Assembly: GCA_027490155.1 (NCBI GenBank)
Contig: JAIXYP010000043.1
Location: 1 to 64,000 of the forward strand
Direction: 5' to 3'
DNA: 64,000 nucleotides
Origin: Cytophagaceae bacterium
GTDB lineage: Bacteria; Bacteroidota; Bacteroidia; Cytophagales; Flexibacteraceae
The notes beneath the pieces are model-generated. The model was given only the letters and a program-made list of their open reading frames with translations. It was not told the DNA's origin and searched no databases. The position numbers and the translations under genes were made by a program. Below, piece by piece: positions 1 to 8,876 of this stretch. Each line of letters begins with the position of its first letter. The first letter of the stretch is position 1.

Positions 1-63
1 AATCATTTATGGGTTAGAGCAGTAGGTCTGTTGGTCGGCAAAATACAGTTTTTGGTAGGCATA

Positions 64-92
64 TTGTGGGTTGATGGCATATCCTGCATTTG
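64..92 (+). promoter_or_regulatory. Possible promoter of the histidine kinase gene
   Basis: TTG (64-66), 18 nt, then TGCATTTG (85-92), one mismatch from the Bacteroidota -7 consensus TAnnTTTG. It leaves a leader of about 55 nt before the ATG at 156. This is pattern matching only; the first 155 bases otherwise show nothing I can assign. Confidence 0.3.
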
Positions 93-155
93 CATTTCAA
101 TAGATCGTGATAGCTTGCTCGAGCATAGCCCCACATATCCGAAATCCAGATACGC

Positions 156-1376
156 ATGCTACCTTCTGCCCACCTATCAAAGCCAGTGCCACGCGCCCGT
201 TGGTACCTCATCTTTCATTTGGTGGCTTGGTTATTGTTTTTGCTCGCCAGCATTGGGCCTACCATCATCCGGAAAGTGGCACTAAGCCGACTGGAAGGCA
301 AAGACCCTACTTTTTTTGCGCCTCCGCCGATTGAGCTAATTTCTGGTGAAGGCTTTTTTACGCTCGAGATCGTCAATTTTTTTGTGATGATGGGTCTGTT
401 TTACAGCCAGGCTAACTGGGCGATTCCTAAGTTTTTGCAGAACGAAAACCGGAACAAACGTATCCAGTATGCCTTCATTACTGTTGGGTCTGTTTTGCTT
501 AATACCATGGTGCTTTTGCTAGTGATGCAGTATTTCCCCGAGCTTGACTTTGCTACTCGGAACGTATCGGTGTTTGGTCCCATCCTTCTGACCCGTCATA
601 CTATCAGTATCGTGATGGTTTTGGCCCTGTCCACTGCAACTAGCTTTTCTAGGGCTTGGGGCGAGCAGCGCCAGAAGTCCTTGGATATTGCCAACCAGCA
701 GCTAGAGTCGGAGTTGGCCTTGCTTAAGGCCCAGCTAAGCCCTCATTTTCTGTTCAATACACTTAACAACCTACGGTCGCTCATTCGTAAGGGTTCTGCT
801 GACTCTGAAGATGTGGTTTTGCGCCTTTCAGAGCTATTGCGCTATGTTGTCTATGACAGCGAAGCTAGCCTCATAGGGCTGGACAAGGAGCTGGACTACA
901 TCAGCAACTTGGTTAGCCTGCAGCAGTTGCGCCTACCACCAGAGGCCCGCATAAGCCTAGCAAGTATGCCAGAGGCCAGTAGATGGTTGTTGCCACCAAT
1001 GCTGCTGGTGCCTTTGGTAGAAAATGTCTTCAAACATGGAGCTGATAGTACCATACCATTGGAGTCAACCATGGAGATCTTACTCGATGGTAATTGGTTT
1101 ACGTTCCGGGTCTGGAATGCAGCTTCTAGTCAATCTAGCAACTTGCCTGGCCAACAAGGTGGAGTAGGTCTGCTCAATCTGAAGCGGCGGCTTGAGCTGC
1201 ACTTCAAGGATAATTATGAGCTCCGGACCGAGATGCGTTCAGATGGATATGTTGCTGAGGTTTCATTCCCCTTAGTTGATTTGTTTGCATCAGCCCAACA
1301 AGCCACCAGCCATCCAGCCAATGACAGTTTCCGTCCCCACAATTTGTTAGATCAGAGCCCAAGCACTCCTACATAG
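156..1376 (+). CDS. Sensor histidine kinase, LytS/YehU (His_kinase, PF06580) family
   Basis: Membrane sensor kinase of 406 aa, expected to phosphorylate the LytTR regulator encoded 55 bp downstream. The N-terminal half has about four hydrophobic segments (near residues 17-38, 70-85, 105-126 and 140-160) and no recognisable extracellular sensor domain. A short coiled coil (about 170-192) leads to the phosphoacceptor motif QLSPHFLFNTLNNL, with the probable phosphorylated His at residue 197. The C-terminal ATPase part has a PLVENVFKHG N-box and a GVGLLNLKRRL G-box. The start is an ATG with no Shine-Dalgarno sequence. The last 30 or so residues are polar and look disordered. The stimulus cannot be told from the sequence. 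Confidence 0.9.
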   Translation: MLPSAHLSKPVPRARWYLIFHLVAWLLFLLASIGPTIIRKVALSRLEGKDPTFFAPPPIELISGEGFFTLEIVNFFVMMGLFYSQANWAIPKFLQNENRNKRIQYAFITVGSVLLNTMVLLLVMQYFPELDFATRNVSVFGPILLTRHTISIVMVLALSTATSFSRAWGEQRQKSLDIANQQLESELALLKAQLSPHFLFNTLNNLRSLIRKGSADSEDVVLRLSELLRYVVYDSEASLIGLDKELDYISNLVSLQQLRLPPEARISLASMPEASRWLLPPMLLVPLVENVFKHGADSTIPLESTMEILLDGNWFTFRVWNAASSQSSNLPGQQGGVGLLNLKRRLELHFKDNYELRTEMRSDGYVAEVSFPLVDLFASAQQATSHPANDSFRPHNLLDQSPSTPT

Positions 1377-1431
1377 AGCTAGCCCGAATTATCAGCTTAC
1401 TACCACCACAATACCTAGCCTTAACCACAAT

Positions 1432-2190
1432 ATGATATCGACTTTCATCCTTGATGACGAACCCTTGGCGCTTGAATTACTTGAGGATGACCTAAAGCGG
1501 ATACCTGACATCAAGTTGGTGGGTAGGTCCAGCAACCCGATTGTGGCCCTGCAGCACATCCAGAACCTCAAGCCTGACCTGTTGATAACAGATATACAGA
1601 TGCCAGGCTTGACAGGGATTGAGTCCATCAAACTATTGGTGCACAAGCCCTTGGTCATTTTCTTGACGGCTTACCCCAACTATGCTCTCCAGAGCTATGA
1701 TCTTGATGTGGTGGACTATCTACTCAAACCCGTCAAGTTTGATAGGCTGATGGCTGCTATCCTCAAGGTCCAGACCCGATTGCTACCTCTGGCCATGCCA
1801 ATATCAGCTCCAGTTGTACCTGAGCCAGCTCCGGCAAAAACTAACCCTAGCAATGCCCCGTTCATCTTCGTTAAGGCGGATTATCAGGAACAAAAAGTGG
1901 TACTAGATCAGGTGCAGTACATCGAAGCCATGAAGGACTACATTAAGATATTCATCACTGGCCGCCAGCACCCGCTGCTGACACAGATGAATCTCAAAAC
2001 CATTGAGGAATTGTTGCACCCAGATCAATTTATCCGGATTCATCGGTCTTACATCGTCAACGTGGCCTATGTCGATAGTGTCAAACGTAGCCAAATCAGA
2101 TTGGGGCAAAATTGGCTCCCTGTTGGTGAGCAGTATAAGCTTATCGTCCTCAGCAAGCTGGGCATACAGCAGACGTCACAGTTGGGGTAG
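1432..2190 (+). CDS. LytTR-family response regulator
   Basis: Two-domain DNA-binding regulator of 252 aa. The receiver domain (about 1-120) has the acidic pair DDE near residues 8-10, the phosphoacceptor Asp54 in ITDIQMPG, the Thr79 switch region in FLTAYPNYAL and Lys99 in YLLKPV. A Pro/Ala-rich linker (about 125-142) joins it to a LytTR domain (about 145-250) with typical motifs such as VQYIEAMKDYIKI and FIRIHRSYIVN. It pairs with the kinase just upstream, probably co-transcribed. LytTR proteins bind direct repeats near target promoters; no target site could be identified here. An intrinsic terminator lies about 200 bp downstream. Confidence 0.92.
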   Translation: MISTFILDDEPLALELLEDDLKRIPDIKLVGRSSNPIVALQHIQNLKPDLLITDIQMPGLTGIESIKLLVHKPLVIFLTAYPNYALQSYDLDVVDYLLKPVKFDRLMAAILKVQTRLLPLAMPISAPVVPEPAPAKTNPSNAPFIFVKADYQEQKVVLDQVQYIEAMKDYIKIFITGRQHPLLTQMNLKTIEELLHPDQFIRIHRSYIVNVAYVDSVKRSQIRLGQNWLPVGEQYKLIVLSKLGIQQTSQLG

Positions 2191-2389
2191 GGGATGATGA
2201 ATGCGCAAGGTTCCGCGAGAGATCCAACTCCTCACAGTCATTGGTCAACCCCTCAACTACCATCCTGAACGCCTATGGGATTTTCACAGGCCTCAGTACT
2301 GATACTACCTATCTAAAGGTAACCAACTATTACCTGAATAAAGTAAGTGTTTTGATTGACGAAGTGGATATTATAGGATTGTATCAAAG

Positions 2390-2414
2390 CGCCCCTGTTA
2401 TGCTGGGGCGTTTT
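2390..2414 (+). terminator. Intrinsic terminator after the two-component pair
   Basis: Perfect 6-bp G+C stem CGCCCC (2390-2395) / GGGGCG (2405-2410), 9-nt loop, followed by TTTTGTT. The 200 bp between the regulator gene and this hairpin hold no convincing gene. Confidence 0.7.
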
Positions 2415-2471
2415 GTTGGGGGGGTATAAACGCTAAGACAAGTTGGAAATGGCCCATACCCCCATACCGCC

Positions 2472-2479
2472 TATCTTTG
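2472..2479 (+). promoter_or_regulatory. Perfect -7 box directly before plsC
   Basis: TATCTTTG matches TAnnTTTG exactly and ends 4 nt before the plsC ATG at 2484. The transcript would start at or next to the start codon, so the mRNA may be leaderless. A TTG at 2443-2445 is 26 nt upstream, slightly beyond the usual spacing. Confidence 0.45.
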
Positions 2480-2483
2480 CGCC

Positions 2484-3257
2484 ATGAAGTCCTTCTTGCT
2501 TAAGCTGTACCTGTACTGGTCCCTGTTCATCTTCACCGTGGTGATGTTGGTCTTGTTGCCCTTTATGGTGCTGCCCTATGCGATTGGCCTTAAGTATGGC
2601 AGCCATATCAGCTATTACTTTATGCGGTTATGGGGCCTGCACTTTGTGTTCCCCAATGGGGGGATTAGGTTCAGGGTGCATGGGCGTGAAAAGATCAAGG
2701 GGCTTAAGGCCTGTATCTATTGCGCTAACCACAACTCGTTTATGGATACGCCCGCCGCTGTAGCTGCTGTGCCTCGGGCCATGAAGCCCCTCGGCAAGGT
2801 TGAGATGCTCAAGGTGCCGATTTTCGGGTTTATTTACCGCTACGTCGTGGTCCTGGTAGACCGTAAAAGCCCCGAAAGCCGCCGCCGGAGCATGATCCAG
2901 ATGCAGCAGCAGATCCAGAATGGAGTCTCGATCTTGATTTTCCCAGAGGGCTCTATGAACGTGACTACCGAGCCTATGCAGCCCTTTTTTGATGGGGCCT
3001 TCCGCATAGCAGTTGATGCCCAGTGCCCTATTGTTCCGATGGTCATCGTTGGCTCGGCTGCCCGCCTAAGGGCCAAAGGGAGTTTTAATCTCAGCCCAGG
3101 CCCAATTGATATCTATTTGCTGGACCCTATCAGCACCGCAGGAATGAAGGCAGGCCAAGTGGCGGCACTCAAGACCCAAGTCTATGACTTGATGTTGGCC
3201 GAGTACCTCCGCCGAGGTGGTAAGGCACCGAAGGCACCAGCCCTTGTCACCGCCTAA
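2484..3257 (+). CDS. plsC: 1-acyl-sn-glycerol-3-phosphate acyltransferase-like protein
   Basis: Predicted membrane acyltransferase (257 aa) that would add the second acyl chain to lysophosphatidic acid to make phosphatidic acid in phospholipid synthesis. A hydrophobic N-terminal segment (about 5-35) anchors it. The catalytic motif NHNSFMD (NHxxxxD) lies near residue 84 and the glycerol-phosphate-binding motif FPEGSMN near residue 155, in the usual order for the family (PF01553). The length is normal. The gene stands alone, with a -7 box almost touching its start codon. The acyl acceptor could be another lysolipid, since the family is broad. Confidence 0.85.
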   Translation: MKSFLLKLYLYWSLFIFTVVMLVLLPFMVLPYAIGLKYGSHISYYFMRLWGLHFVFPNGGIRFRVHGREKIKGLKACIYCANHNSFMDTPAAVAAVPRAMKPLGKVEMLKVPIFGFIYRYVVVLVDRKSPESRRRSMIQMQQQIQNGVSILIFPEGSMNVTTEPMQPFFDGAFRIAVDAQCPIVPMVIVGSAARLRAKGSFNLSPGPIDIYLLDPISTAGMKAGQVAALKTQVYDLMLAEYLRRGGKAPKAPALVTA

Positions 3258-3360
3258 ACCTGATCATAATTTCAAGGTTTGTATCTCCATAGTCTGATTA
3301 TCCAAATTTTGGCTCATTTTTGCCCTAATTACAGTCCCAACCAAATCCAAACCTGAACGC

Positions 3361-3795
3361 ATGTCGATTACCATACGCCCACCAAAACCTGCCGAGATGG
3401 AGGCTTATTACCAGCTCAGGCATGATGTACTCCGTAGGCCATGGGGCCAAGTCAAGGGTACCGAAAGAGCGGAGGATGATGAAACGGCCTACCATGCTGC
3501 GGCCTTTTCGGCAGAGGGTAACTTGATTGGCGTGGGTCGTTTGCACCTAAACTCAGCCACTGAGGGGCAGGTGCGGTTTATGGCTGTCGCTGCTGAGACC
3601 CAAGGCCTTGGAGTTGGTAACCTTGTTATGGAGCATTTAGAGGATCATGCACGAACGATGGGTGCCACTAAAATGATCCTGCACGCAAGGCAAAATGCCG
3701 TGCCGTTCTACGAAAAGCTAGGATACTACATTACAGCCAAAAGCTACCTGTTGTTTGACGAGATCCAGCATTGGGAGATGGCCAAACGCCTATAA
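3361..3795 (+). CDS. GNAT family N-acetyltransferase
   Basis: Single-domain acetyltransferase (144 aa) of the GNAT fold. It has an N-terminal MSITIRPPKPAEMEAYYQLR strand-helix, an acetyl-CoA pyrophosphate-binding loop ETQGLGVGNLVME (Q/RxxGxG/A) near residues 78-90, and the C-terminal NAVPFYEKLGY motif near 120, typical of the family. The layout resembles the ElaA/YitI group, but the substrate cannot be assigned. It converges with pyk, and a bidirectional terminator lies between the two. Confidence 0.85.
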   Translation: MSITIRPPKPAEMEAYYQLRHDVLRRPWGQVKGTERAEDDETAYHAAAFSAEGNLIGVGRLHLNSATEGQVRFMAVAAETQGLGVGNLVMEHLEDHARTMGATKMILHARQNAVPFYEKLGYYITAKSYLLFDEIQHWEMAKRL

Positions 3796-3894
3796 TCTAC
3801 TCCATAGTCTCAACCCTAGACGCTGCAAAGCCATACGCTGACCAGTAACCTAAATAGGGTCGAAACTACCGCGGTCTATTTATTTGACTAAACC

Positions 3895-3932
3895 AAAAAA
3901 ACCTCAACAGGACAATCCTATTGAGGTTTTTT
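3895..3932. terminator. Bidirectional terminator between the GNAT gene and pyk
   Basis: A-rich arm ending in ACCTCAA (to 3907) pairs with TTGAGGT plus a T-run (3921-3932), giving a stem of about 12 bp around a 13-nt loop. The A-run on one side and T-run on the other serve the two converging genes. Confidence 0.8.
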
Positions 3933-3965
3933 GTTGGATTAGATATTTTGCGACTACTGGTCAGC

Positions 3966-5402
3966 CTAGCCGATTCGAGAGAGCTTAACGGTATTGGCGT
4001 GTTTGCTTTGGTCGTTTGGTAGGCTTGCGATGTTGACCAAAGCATCGTTTGGTTTGACAAGGCCTCGCTCTTTCAGGACATTCTCGATCTCTTTGAAGGT
4101 TGTTTCAGCGTCGTTTTTGCGCTCAAAGTAGAAGCTGCGGACACCCCAGACAAGGCTCAACCGACTCATAAGGTGATGATGACGTGTGAAGATGTAGATG
4201 TCTGCTTTAGGGCGGTACTTAGCGATCTGGAAAGCGCTGTAACCGGTGCCTGTTAGGCTAGCAATCGCCTTGGCATTGGATCCTTTGGCCATCATACAGG
4301 CTGTGTGGATCACATTGTCGCTCAGGAAGTGGTTGTCCACCTCTTCGGTATCGACTTTGTAATGGTGGTTATAGACTAGTTCACTTTCGGACTCTACAGC
4401 CGAAATGATCCGGACCATGGTCTCAACTGACAAGATTGGGAAGTCACCAGCAGCACTTTCGGCACTAAGCATAACGGCATCAGCACCATCGAGGACGGCA
4501 TTGGCGACGTCGTTGGTTTCGGCACGGGTCGGGCGTGGGTTTTTGATCATGCTCTCCAGCATCTGGGTAGCGACGATAACCGGTTTGGCTGCTGCATTAC
4601 AAAGTCGGATCATGCGCTTCTGGATCAGCGGAACGAGCTCGCCCGGGATCTCAACACCTAGATCACCGCGAGCGACCATCACAGCATCTGTTGCCTCGAC
4701 GATTGCCTCAAGGTTGGTGATGGCTTCTGGCTTCTCGACCTTGGCGACGATCTTGGTGTGTTTGTTGTGGTTCAGGATAATCTCGCGTAGGCTGATGATA
4801 TCCTGTGCGGTCCGGACAAAGGACAAGGCCACCCAGTCTACATCGTTCTTGAGGCCAAACATCAGGTCCTCAAAATCTTTTTCGCTAAGGCTAGGTGCCG
4901 AGACGTTGCTGTTTGGTAGGTTGATGCCTTTTTTGCTTTTGAGCATCCCTCCATGTATTACCTCTGTCAAGACATCTGTCTCGGTGGTCTCGATGACACG
5001 TAGCTCCAGGTTACCATCATCCACCAAGATGCGGTCATTGGGTTTTACGTCATTAGGCAGGCCTTGGTAGCTTGTGCTAACTATTTCAGCATTGCCTAGT
5101 ACCTCCTTTATTGTGATTGTGAGGCGGTCTCCTGAGTTGATCCTGACACCACCATCTTGTACGACCTGTACCCTTATTTTGGGCCCTTGCAGATCCTGAA
5201 GCATTGCTACATGGGTGCCAGTTTCGTTGCGTAGCTCCTTGATGAAGTCGATCACTTTTTGGTGATCCTCGTGCGAGCCATGCGAAAAATTGAGCCTGAA
5301 CACATCCACCCCAGCAAAAATAAGCTGCCTTAGAGTTTCCTTCGTGTTGCTAGCTGGGCCAATGGTGGCAACAATTTTTGTTTTGTTAAAGGTGGGGGTC
5401 AT
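3966..5402 (-). CDS. pyk: Pyruvate kinase
   Basis: Glycolytic enzyme converting phosphoenolpyruvate and ADP to pyruvate and ATP (478 aa). It has an N-terminal KTKIVATIGPAS strand, the RLNFSHGSH substrate motif, a B domain (about 70-170), the KVEKPEAI active-site Lys region and MVARGDLGVEIP. ATQMLESMI is followed by RAETNDVANAVLDGADAVMLS, and a complete C-terminal allosteric domain follows. I place the start at the ATG at 5402, giving MTPTFNKTK. An in-frame extension to 5453 adds residues with no family counterpart. The gene is divergent from murD across about 185 bp. Confidence 0.95.
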   Translation of the reverse strand: MTPTFNKTKIVATIGPASNTKETLRQLIFAGVDVFRLNFSHGSHEDHQKVIDFIKELRNETGTHVAMLQDLQGPKIRVQVVQDGGVRINSGDRLTITIKEVLGNAEIVSTSYQGLPNDVKPNDRILVDDGNLELRVIETTETDVLTEVIHGGMLKSKKGINLPNSNVSAPSLSEKDFEDLMFGLKNDVDWVALSFVRTAQDIISLREIILNHNKHTKIVAKVEKPEAITNLEAIVEATDAVMVARGDLGVEIPGELVPLIQKRMIRLCNAAAKPVIVATQMLESMIKNPRPTRAETNDVANAVLDGADAVMLSAESAAGDFPILSVETMVRIISAVESESELVYNHHYKVDTEEVDNHFLSDNVIHTACMMAKGSNAKAIASLTGTGYSAFQIAKYRPKADIYIFTRHHHLMSRLSLVWGVRSFYFERKNDAETTFKEIENVLKERGLVKPNDALVNIASLPNDQSKHANTVKLSRIG

Positions 5403-5587
5403 AGCAAAAAAGTCGGTTATATCAACGTGCCTAGTGCCTGCCAATGGAGGCAAGGACCTGCCGTCCGTACGGTTGGTCGGGTGGCAATGTCAAAGCAGTC
5501 CGCTAATTAAGCTATTTTTTGCGGGTCTTCCACCCTTTGCCCTACCTTGCACTTGGTTTAACTAATAATACACCCTCTTTTTTACGA

Positions 5588-6964
5588 ATGCTGACAGTTT
5601 TTGATTTGGTCGTCCTTGGCGCTGCCGAAAGTGGTTTAGGTGCCGCACGGCTAGCCCAAGCCAAGGGTTTGCGTGTTTTTGTCAGTGATAATGGCCCTAT
5701 TTCGCCACACTTTAGGCAGCAATTGCAAGACCTAGACATTCCGTTTGAAGAAGGTGGGCATAACGAAAACATCATACTAGCGGCACACGAAGTCGTCAAA
5801 AGTCCGGGCATTCCGGACAAGGTTCCGCTGATCAAGGCTTTGGTCGCCCAAGGAACCCCAGTTATCTCAGAAATCGAGTTTGCCCTGCGCTATACCAAGG
5901 CCAAGATCATTGGCATCACGGGCAGCAATGGCAAAACCACCACTACCTTACTGACCTACCATTTGCTTAAGGAGGCAGGTTATCGTGTGGGCTTGGCGGG
6001 CAATGTTGGGCATAGCCTTGCGGCTCAGGTAATCACTGACGAGGATGATTGGTACGTGCTGGAGCTCAGCAGTTTCCAGCTAGATGGTATGATACAGAGC
6101 CGTATTGATATTGGCATCTTACTCAACATCACCCCAGACCATCTGGACCGATACCAATACCAGTTTGACCTCTATGCTGCCTCCAAGTTTCGGCTTTTGC
6201 AGAACATGCGCAGTACGGATGTCCTGATCGTCTGTCCAGAGGCCAGCCCAGCAGTGGCCGACCGACTGGCCAATACCAATACCCCAGCCAAAGTGCTAGA
6301 GGTCGGCCTAGGCGCTAATCCTAAGTGGTATGGCTACTATGCCGAAGGTGCCTTGCATCTTCCTGATCAGGGCTTGGTTATCCCACAAGGGCTGTTGCCA
6401 CTCAAAGGCCAGCACAATTATCTGAACATGTTGTCGGCCATTTCGGCAGCGACCGAAGCAGGCCTTAGCAACGAGCAGATATTGGCGGCACTCCCTACGT
6501 TCCGCAATGCACCCCACAGGCTAGAGGAAGTGGGTGTATTAGATGGTGCCACTTGGGTAAATGATAGCAAAGCCACCAATGTGGACTCGGTCTATTATGC
6601 CCTTAGCAGTTTTGCGCAGCCTCTTGTCCTGATTTTGGGTGGGGTGGACAAGGGTAATGACTACCAGCAAATAGCAGACTTGGTCCAGCACAAGGTCAAG
6701 GCTCTGGTCTATATGGGGACTGATAACGCACCGTTGCACCAGTTTTTTGATCAGGACGAAAGATTTGCATCGATCTCAAAGACCTCAACAAATACTTTGG
6801 TGGCTGCCCTAGAAGCTGCTCATGGTTATGCCTCGGCAGGTAATGTGGTACTATTAAGCCCTGCTTGCGCCAGTTTTGACCTGTTCCGTAATTATGAAGA
6901 TCGTGGCGATCAGTTCAGGGCTTGGATATTGAATGCCATCGCCCAAAAGCAAAAGGAGGCATAA
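5588..6964 (+). CDS. murD: UDP-N-acetylmuramoylalanine--D-glutamate ligase
   Basis: Cytoplasmic Mur ligase (458 aa) that adds D-glutamate to UDP-MurNAc-L-Ala in peptidoglycan precursor synthesis. The N-terminal Rossmann-like domain starts VVLGAAESGLGAARLA. The ATP loop GITGSNGKTTTT lies near residue 115, followed by ELSSFQLDG, NITPDHLDRY, the GQHNYLNMLSA linker and PHRLEEV. The C-terminal domain has WVNDSKATN and SPACASFDLFRNYEDRGDQF. The start chosen at 5588 gives MLTVFDLVVLG; the upstream in-frame extension (to 5519) has no homologous look. It is an unusual stand-alone mur gene, outside a dcw cluster. Its stop overlaps the next start by one base. Confidence 0.94.
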   Translation: MLTVFDLVVLGAAESGLGAARLAQAKGLRVFVSDNGPISPHFRQQLQDLDIPFEEGGHNENIILAAHEVVKSPGIPDKVPLIKALVAQGTPVISEIEFALRYTKAKIIGITGSNGKTTTTLLTYHLLKEAGYRVGLAGNVGHSLAAQVITDEDDWYVLELSSFQLDGMIQSRIDIGILLNITPDHLDRYQYQFDLYAASKFRLLQNMRSTDVLIVCPEASPAVADRLANTNTPAKVLEVGLGANPKWYGYYAEGALHLPDQGLVIPQGLLPLKGQHNYLNMLSAISAATEAGLSNEQILAALPTFRNAPHRLEEVGVLDGATWVNDSKATNVDSVYYALSSFAQPLVLILGGVDKGNDYQQIADLVQHKVKALVYMGTDNAPLHQFFDQDERFASISKTSTNTLVAALEAAHGYASAGNVVLLSPACASFDLFRNYEDRGDQFRAWILNAIAQKQKEA

Positions 6965-7539
6965 TGGCAGCACTTGATCTAGCAAAGGTATTGGTCGTGG
7001 CCGCCCTGCCTGATGAGTTTAAAGTCCAGGCACCTTGGCATTTGGCCCATGTTGGCATTGGCAAAGTGCGATCAGCTGCCAACCTGAGCGCTCTTTTGTT
7101 GCGGCTACACAAGACTGGGCAATGGCCCTCGCTGGTCGTTAATGTCGGCAGTGCGGGTAGTGCCCTATTGCCTCGTGGCACCGTTGCACACTGTGGCCAG
7201 TTCAGCCAGCATGATTTTGATTTAGGGCCTTTGGCCCACCTGTTCCCACAGCAGCCACCATACAACTTTGACGCACCGTTGGCACAACTAGGTCTATCAG
7301 CTGGCAAACATCATCTACATTCGGGCGATCAGTTCCTCACTACTGCCAATCAGTTTGAGGTGGTGGATATGGAAGGTTATGCCCTTGCGGCGGTTTGTCA
7401 GGCACATGGCCTGCCTTTTGCGGCTTTCAAGTACATCACCGACGGTACGGATGACGATAGTGCCAATGATTGGGTCAACACAGTCAAGACCGTGGAGGGC
7501 AAGTTGCACCAAGCACTCCTGGACTGGCTCCAAGGCTAA
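6964..7539 (+). CDS. Nucleoside phosphorylase-superfamily nucleosidase (MTAN/PNP-like)
   Basis: Small enzyme (191 aa) of the PNP/UDP phosphorylase superfamily (PF01048), probably hydrolysing the N-glycosidic bond of a purine nucleoside such as methylthioadenosine, S-adenosylhomocysteine or futalosine. Visible marks: VLVVAALPDEF at the N-terminus, VGIGKVRSA, VVNVGSAGSALLPRG (phosphate/ribose loop), VVDMEGYALAAVC (ribose-binding Met-Glu) and KYITDGTDD with the catalytic-type Asp. It is shorter than typical MTAN (about 230 aa). The ATG at 6964 shares its A with the murD stop (TAATG) and is preceded by AAGGAGG at 6953-6959, one of the few clear Shine-Dalgarno sequences here, so it is translationally coupled to murD. 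Confidence 0.8.
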   Translation: MAALDLAKVLVVAALPDEFKVQAPWHLAHVGIGKVRSAANLSALLLRLHKTGQWPSLVVNVGSAGSALLPRGTVAHCGQFSQHDFDLGPLAHLFPQQPPYNFDAPLAQLGLSAGKHHLHSGDQFLTTANQFEVVDMEGYALAAVCQAHGLPFAAFKYITDGTDDDSANDWVNTVKTVEGKLHQALLDWLQG

Positions 7540-7614
7540 GGCTATCCACTCATAGTATGTATCTAAACTTCTTGGGTTGAGTTTTGCCAATTTGGTCCAT
7601 CATCAGCAACAAAA

Positions 7615-7643
7615 ATGGCACCCACATTTGTTGCGGGTGCCAT
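7615..7643 (-). terminator. Terminator of the peroxiredoxin gene
   Basis: Perfect 9-bp stem ATGGCACCC (7615-7623) / GGGTGCCAT (7635-7643) with an 11-nt loop. An A-run on the plus strand just left of it gives the T-tract on the minus strand. It lies 40 bp past the stop of the minus-strand gene at 7684. Confidence 0.75.
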
Positions 7644-7683
7644 CTCAAATCGATAGTCTTTTAGGGCAAAGCCCTCGGGTTGC

Positions 7684-8313
7684 TTAGTGCGAAGCTAGGT
7701 AGCTAGCGACACCCTCGCGGGTGGCCGACATGGCTTCCTTGCCTTTTTCCCAGTTGGCTGGGCATACTTCGCCATTGGCCTCGGTATATTGCAGGGCATC
7801 AACCAAACGGATCATTTCGTCAATGTTGCGGCCAAGTGGCAGGTCATTAATGGTGCTGTGGCGCACGATGCCGTCCTTGTCGATCAAGAATGTGGCACGC
7901 AGTGCAACTGGTACACCATTGAAGATGACATCACCTTCGTCGTTGTAGCTGTATTCGCCACCCAACACACCATAGTTTTGGGCGATGGTTTTGGCTGTAT
8001 CAGCGACAAGAGGATAGGTAACGCCATGGATACCACCTTTGTCTTTCGGTGTGGCAAGCCATGCCATGTGGGTGTCTTCTGAGTCGGTGCTGACACCGAT
8101 CACTTGCACACCACGTGACTCGAACTCGGCTAGTTTTTCCTGAAAGGCAAAGACCTCTGTTGGGCAGACAAACGTGAAGTCCTTTGGGTAGAAGAACAAA
8201 ACGACATACTTGTCGCCCTTGAACTGAGCCAAGGTGAAATTCTCTTCGATCTCGTCACCATTGATAACGGCTGGGGCATCAAACTGTGGTGCGGGTTTCC
8301 TGACTAGGGTCAT
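7684..8313 (-). CDS. Typical 2-Cys peroxiredoxin (AhpC/TSA family)
   Basis: Cytoplasmic thiol peroxidase (209 aa) that reduces H2O2 and organic hydroperoxides. The peroxidatic Cys50 lies in DFTFVCPTE, the catalytic Arg region in VALRATFLID, and the resolving Cys184 in GEVCPANW. The C-terminal tail after the resolving Cys is full length, as in Prx1/AhpC enzymes prone to over-oxidation. The gene lies just downstream of dps on the same strand but has its own promoter (8363-8395) and terminator. The reductant is unknown; no AhpF or thioredoxin gene is nearby. Confidence 0.93.
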   Translation of the reverse strand: MTLVRKPAPQFDAPAVINGDEIEENFTLAQFKGDKYVVLFFYPKDFTFVCPTEVFAFQEKLAEFESRGVQVIGVSTDSEDTHMAWLATPKDKGGIHGVTYPLVADTAKTIAQNYGVLGGEYSYNDEGDVIFNGVPVALRATFLIDKDGIVRHSTINDLPLGRNIDEMIRLVDALQYTEANGEVCPANWEKGKEAMSATREGVASYLASH

Positions 8314-8362
8314 GAGGATAAATGGGGGGGTGTTAAGGCTAAAGGGATTTAGGATAATGTCT

Positions 8363-8395
8363 CAAATGTAAGTGTGGTTTATTCAGGTATTGCAA
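8363..8395 (-). promoter_or_regulatory. Promoter of the 2-Cys peroxiredoxin gene
   Basis: Read on the minus strand: TTG (8395-8393), 22 nt, then TACATTTG (8370-8363), a perfect Bacteroidota -33/-7 pair. It predicts a leader of about 40 nt before the ATG at 8313. No binding site for a peroxide regulator was recognised. Confidence 0.6.
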
Positions 8396-8408
8396 AAGCA
8401 ATCAATGG

Positions 8409-8876
8409 CTAGGCTAAAATGGAGCGCAAGATCCAAGCCATCCTTTCGTGCGTGGCAAGCAGTCCTGTCAAGAAGTCAGCAGTGGCTACATCTACAAAGT
8501 TGTCCTGCACGATCGTGATATCTGCCCTGATGAGGCGACACAAAAGTTCGTGGTCGTCCAGCAAGTTCTGGAGCATTGTTTTGGAAGAGGTAACTGGTAT
8601 CGAGTCCTCAGCCAGGCGTGTTTTGCTCAGGAAGGTGGCGAGGCCTGCCTCCGCTGGTTGTCCCAGTTTGCGAGAGCGTTCTGCCACCTCGTCAATAATG
8701 CCTTCAAGTTCGCCATATTGGCTCTCAAAGAATTTGTGGAGGTCATGGAAATGAATGCCCGTTACGTTCCAATGGTATTTGCGGGTTTTGATATAGAGCA
8801 GATTTTCGTCTGCGAGCAGCGTGTTCAGGATCTGGCTAACACCAGTGAGGCTGTCTTGGCTAATTCCGATATTCAT
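8409..8876 (-). CDS. dps: Dps-type DNA-binding ferritin
   Basis: Miniferritin (155 aa) that oxidises and stores iron, using H2O2, and protects DNA. The ferroxidase residues typical of Dps are visible: KYHWNVTGIHFHDLHKFFESQYGELEGIIDEVAERSRKLG carries the paired His and the Asp/Glu ligands that sit at the dimer interface. The rest forms the expected helices (HELLCRLIRADI, DFLTGLLATHERMAWILRSILA). The N-terminal tail is short with no Lys-rich DNA-binding extension, so DNA binding may be weak. It is followed on the same strand by a peroxiredoxin gene, suggesting a peroxide-stress context. Confidence 0.92.
   Translation of the reverse strand: MNIGISQDSLTGVSQILNTLLADENLLYIKTRKYHWNVTGIHFHDLHKFFESQYGELEGIIDEVAERSRKLGQPAEAGLATFLSKTRLAEDSIPVTSSKTMLQNLLDDHELLCRLIRADITIVQDNFVDVATADFLTGLLATHERMAWILRSILA

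Noticed and set aside
1-155. Short open frames on both strands at the left edge
   Set aside because: They start at TTG or overlap the kinase gene and lack any protein-like pattern.
2241-2429. A 62-codon open frame between the response regulator and plsC
   Set aside because: It overlaps the terminator at 2390-2414 and shows no coding pattern.
5519-5587. Upstream extension of murD
   Set aside because: The added 23 residues have no counterpart in MurD proteins, whose N-terminal strand starts right after the ATG at 5588.
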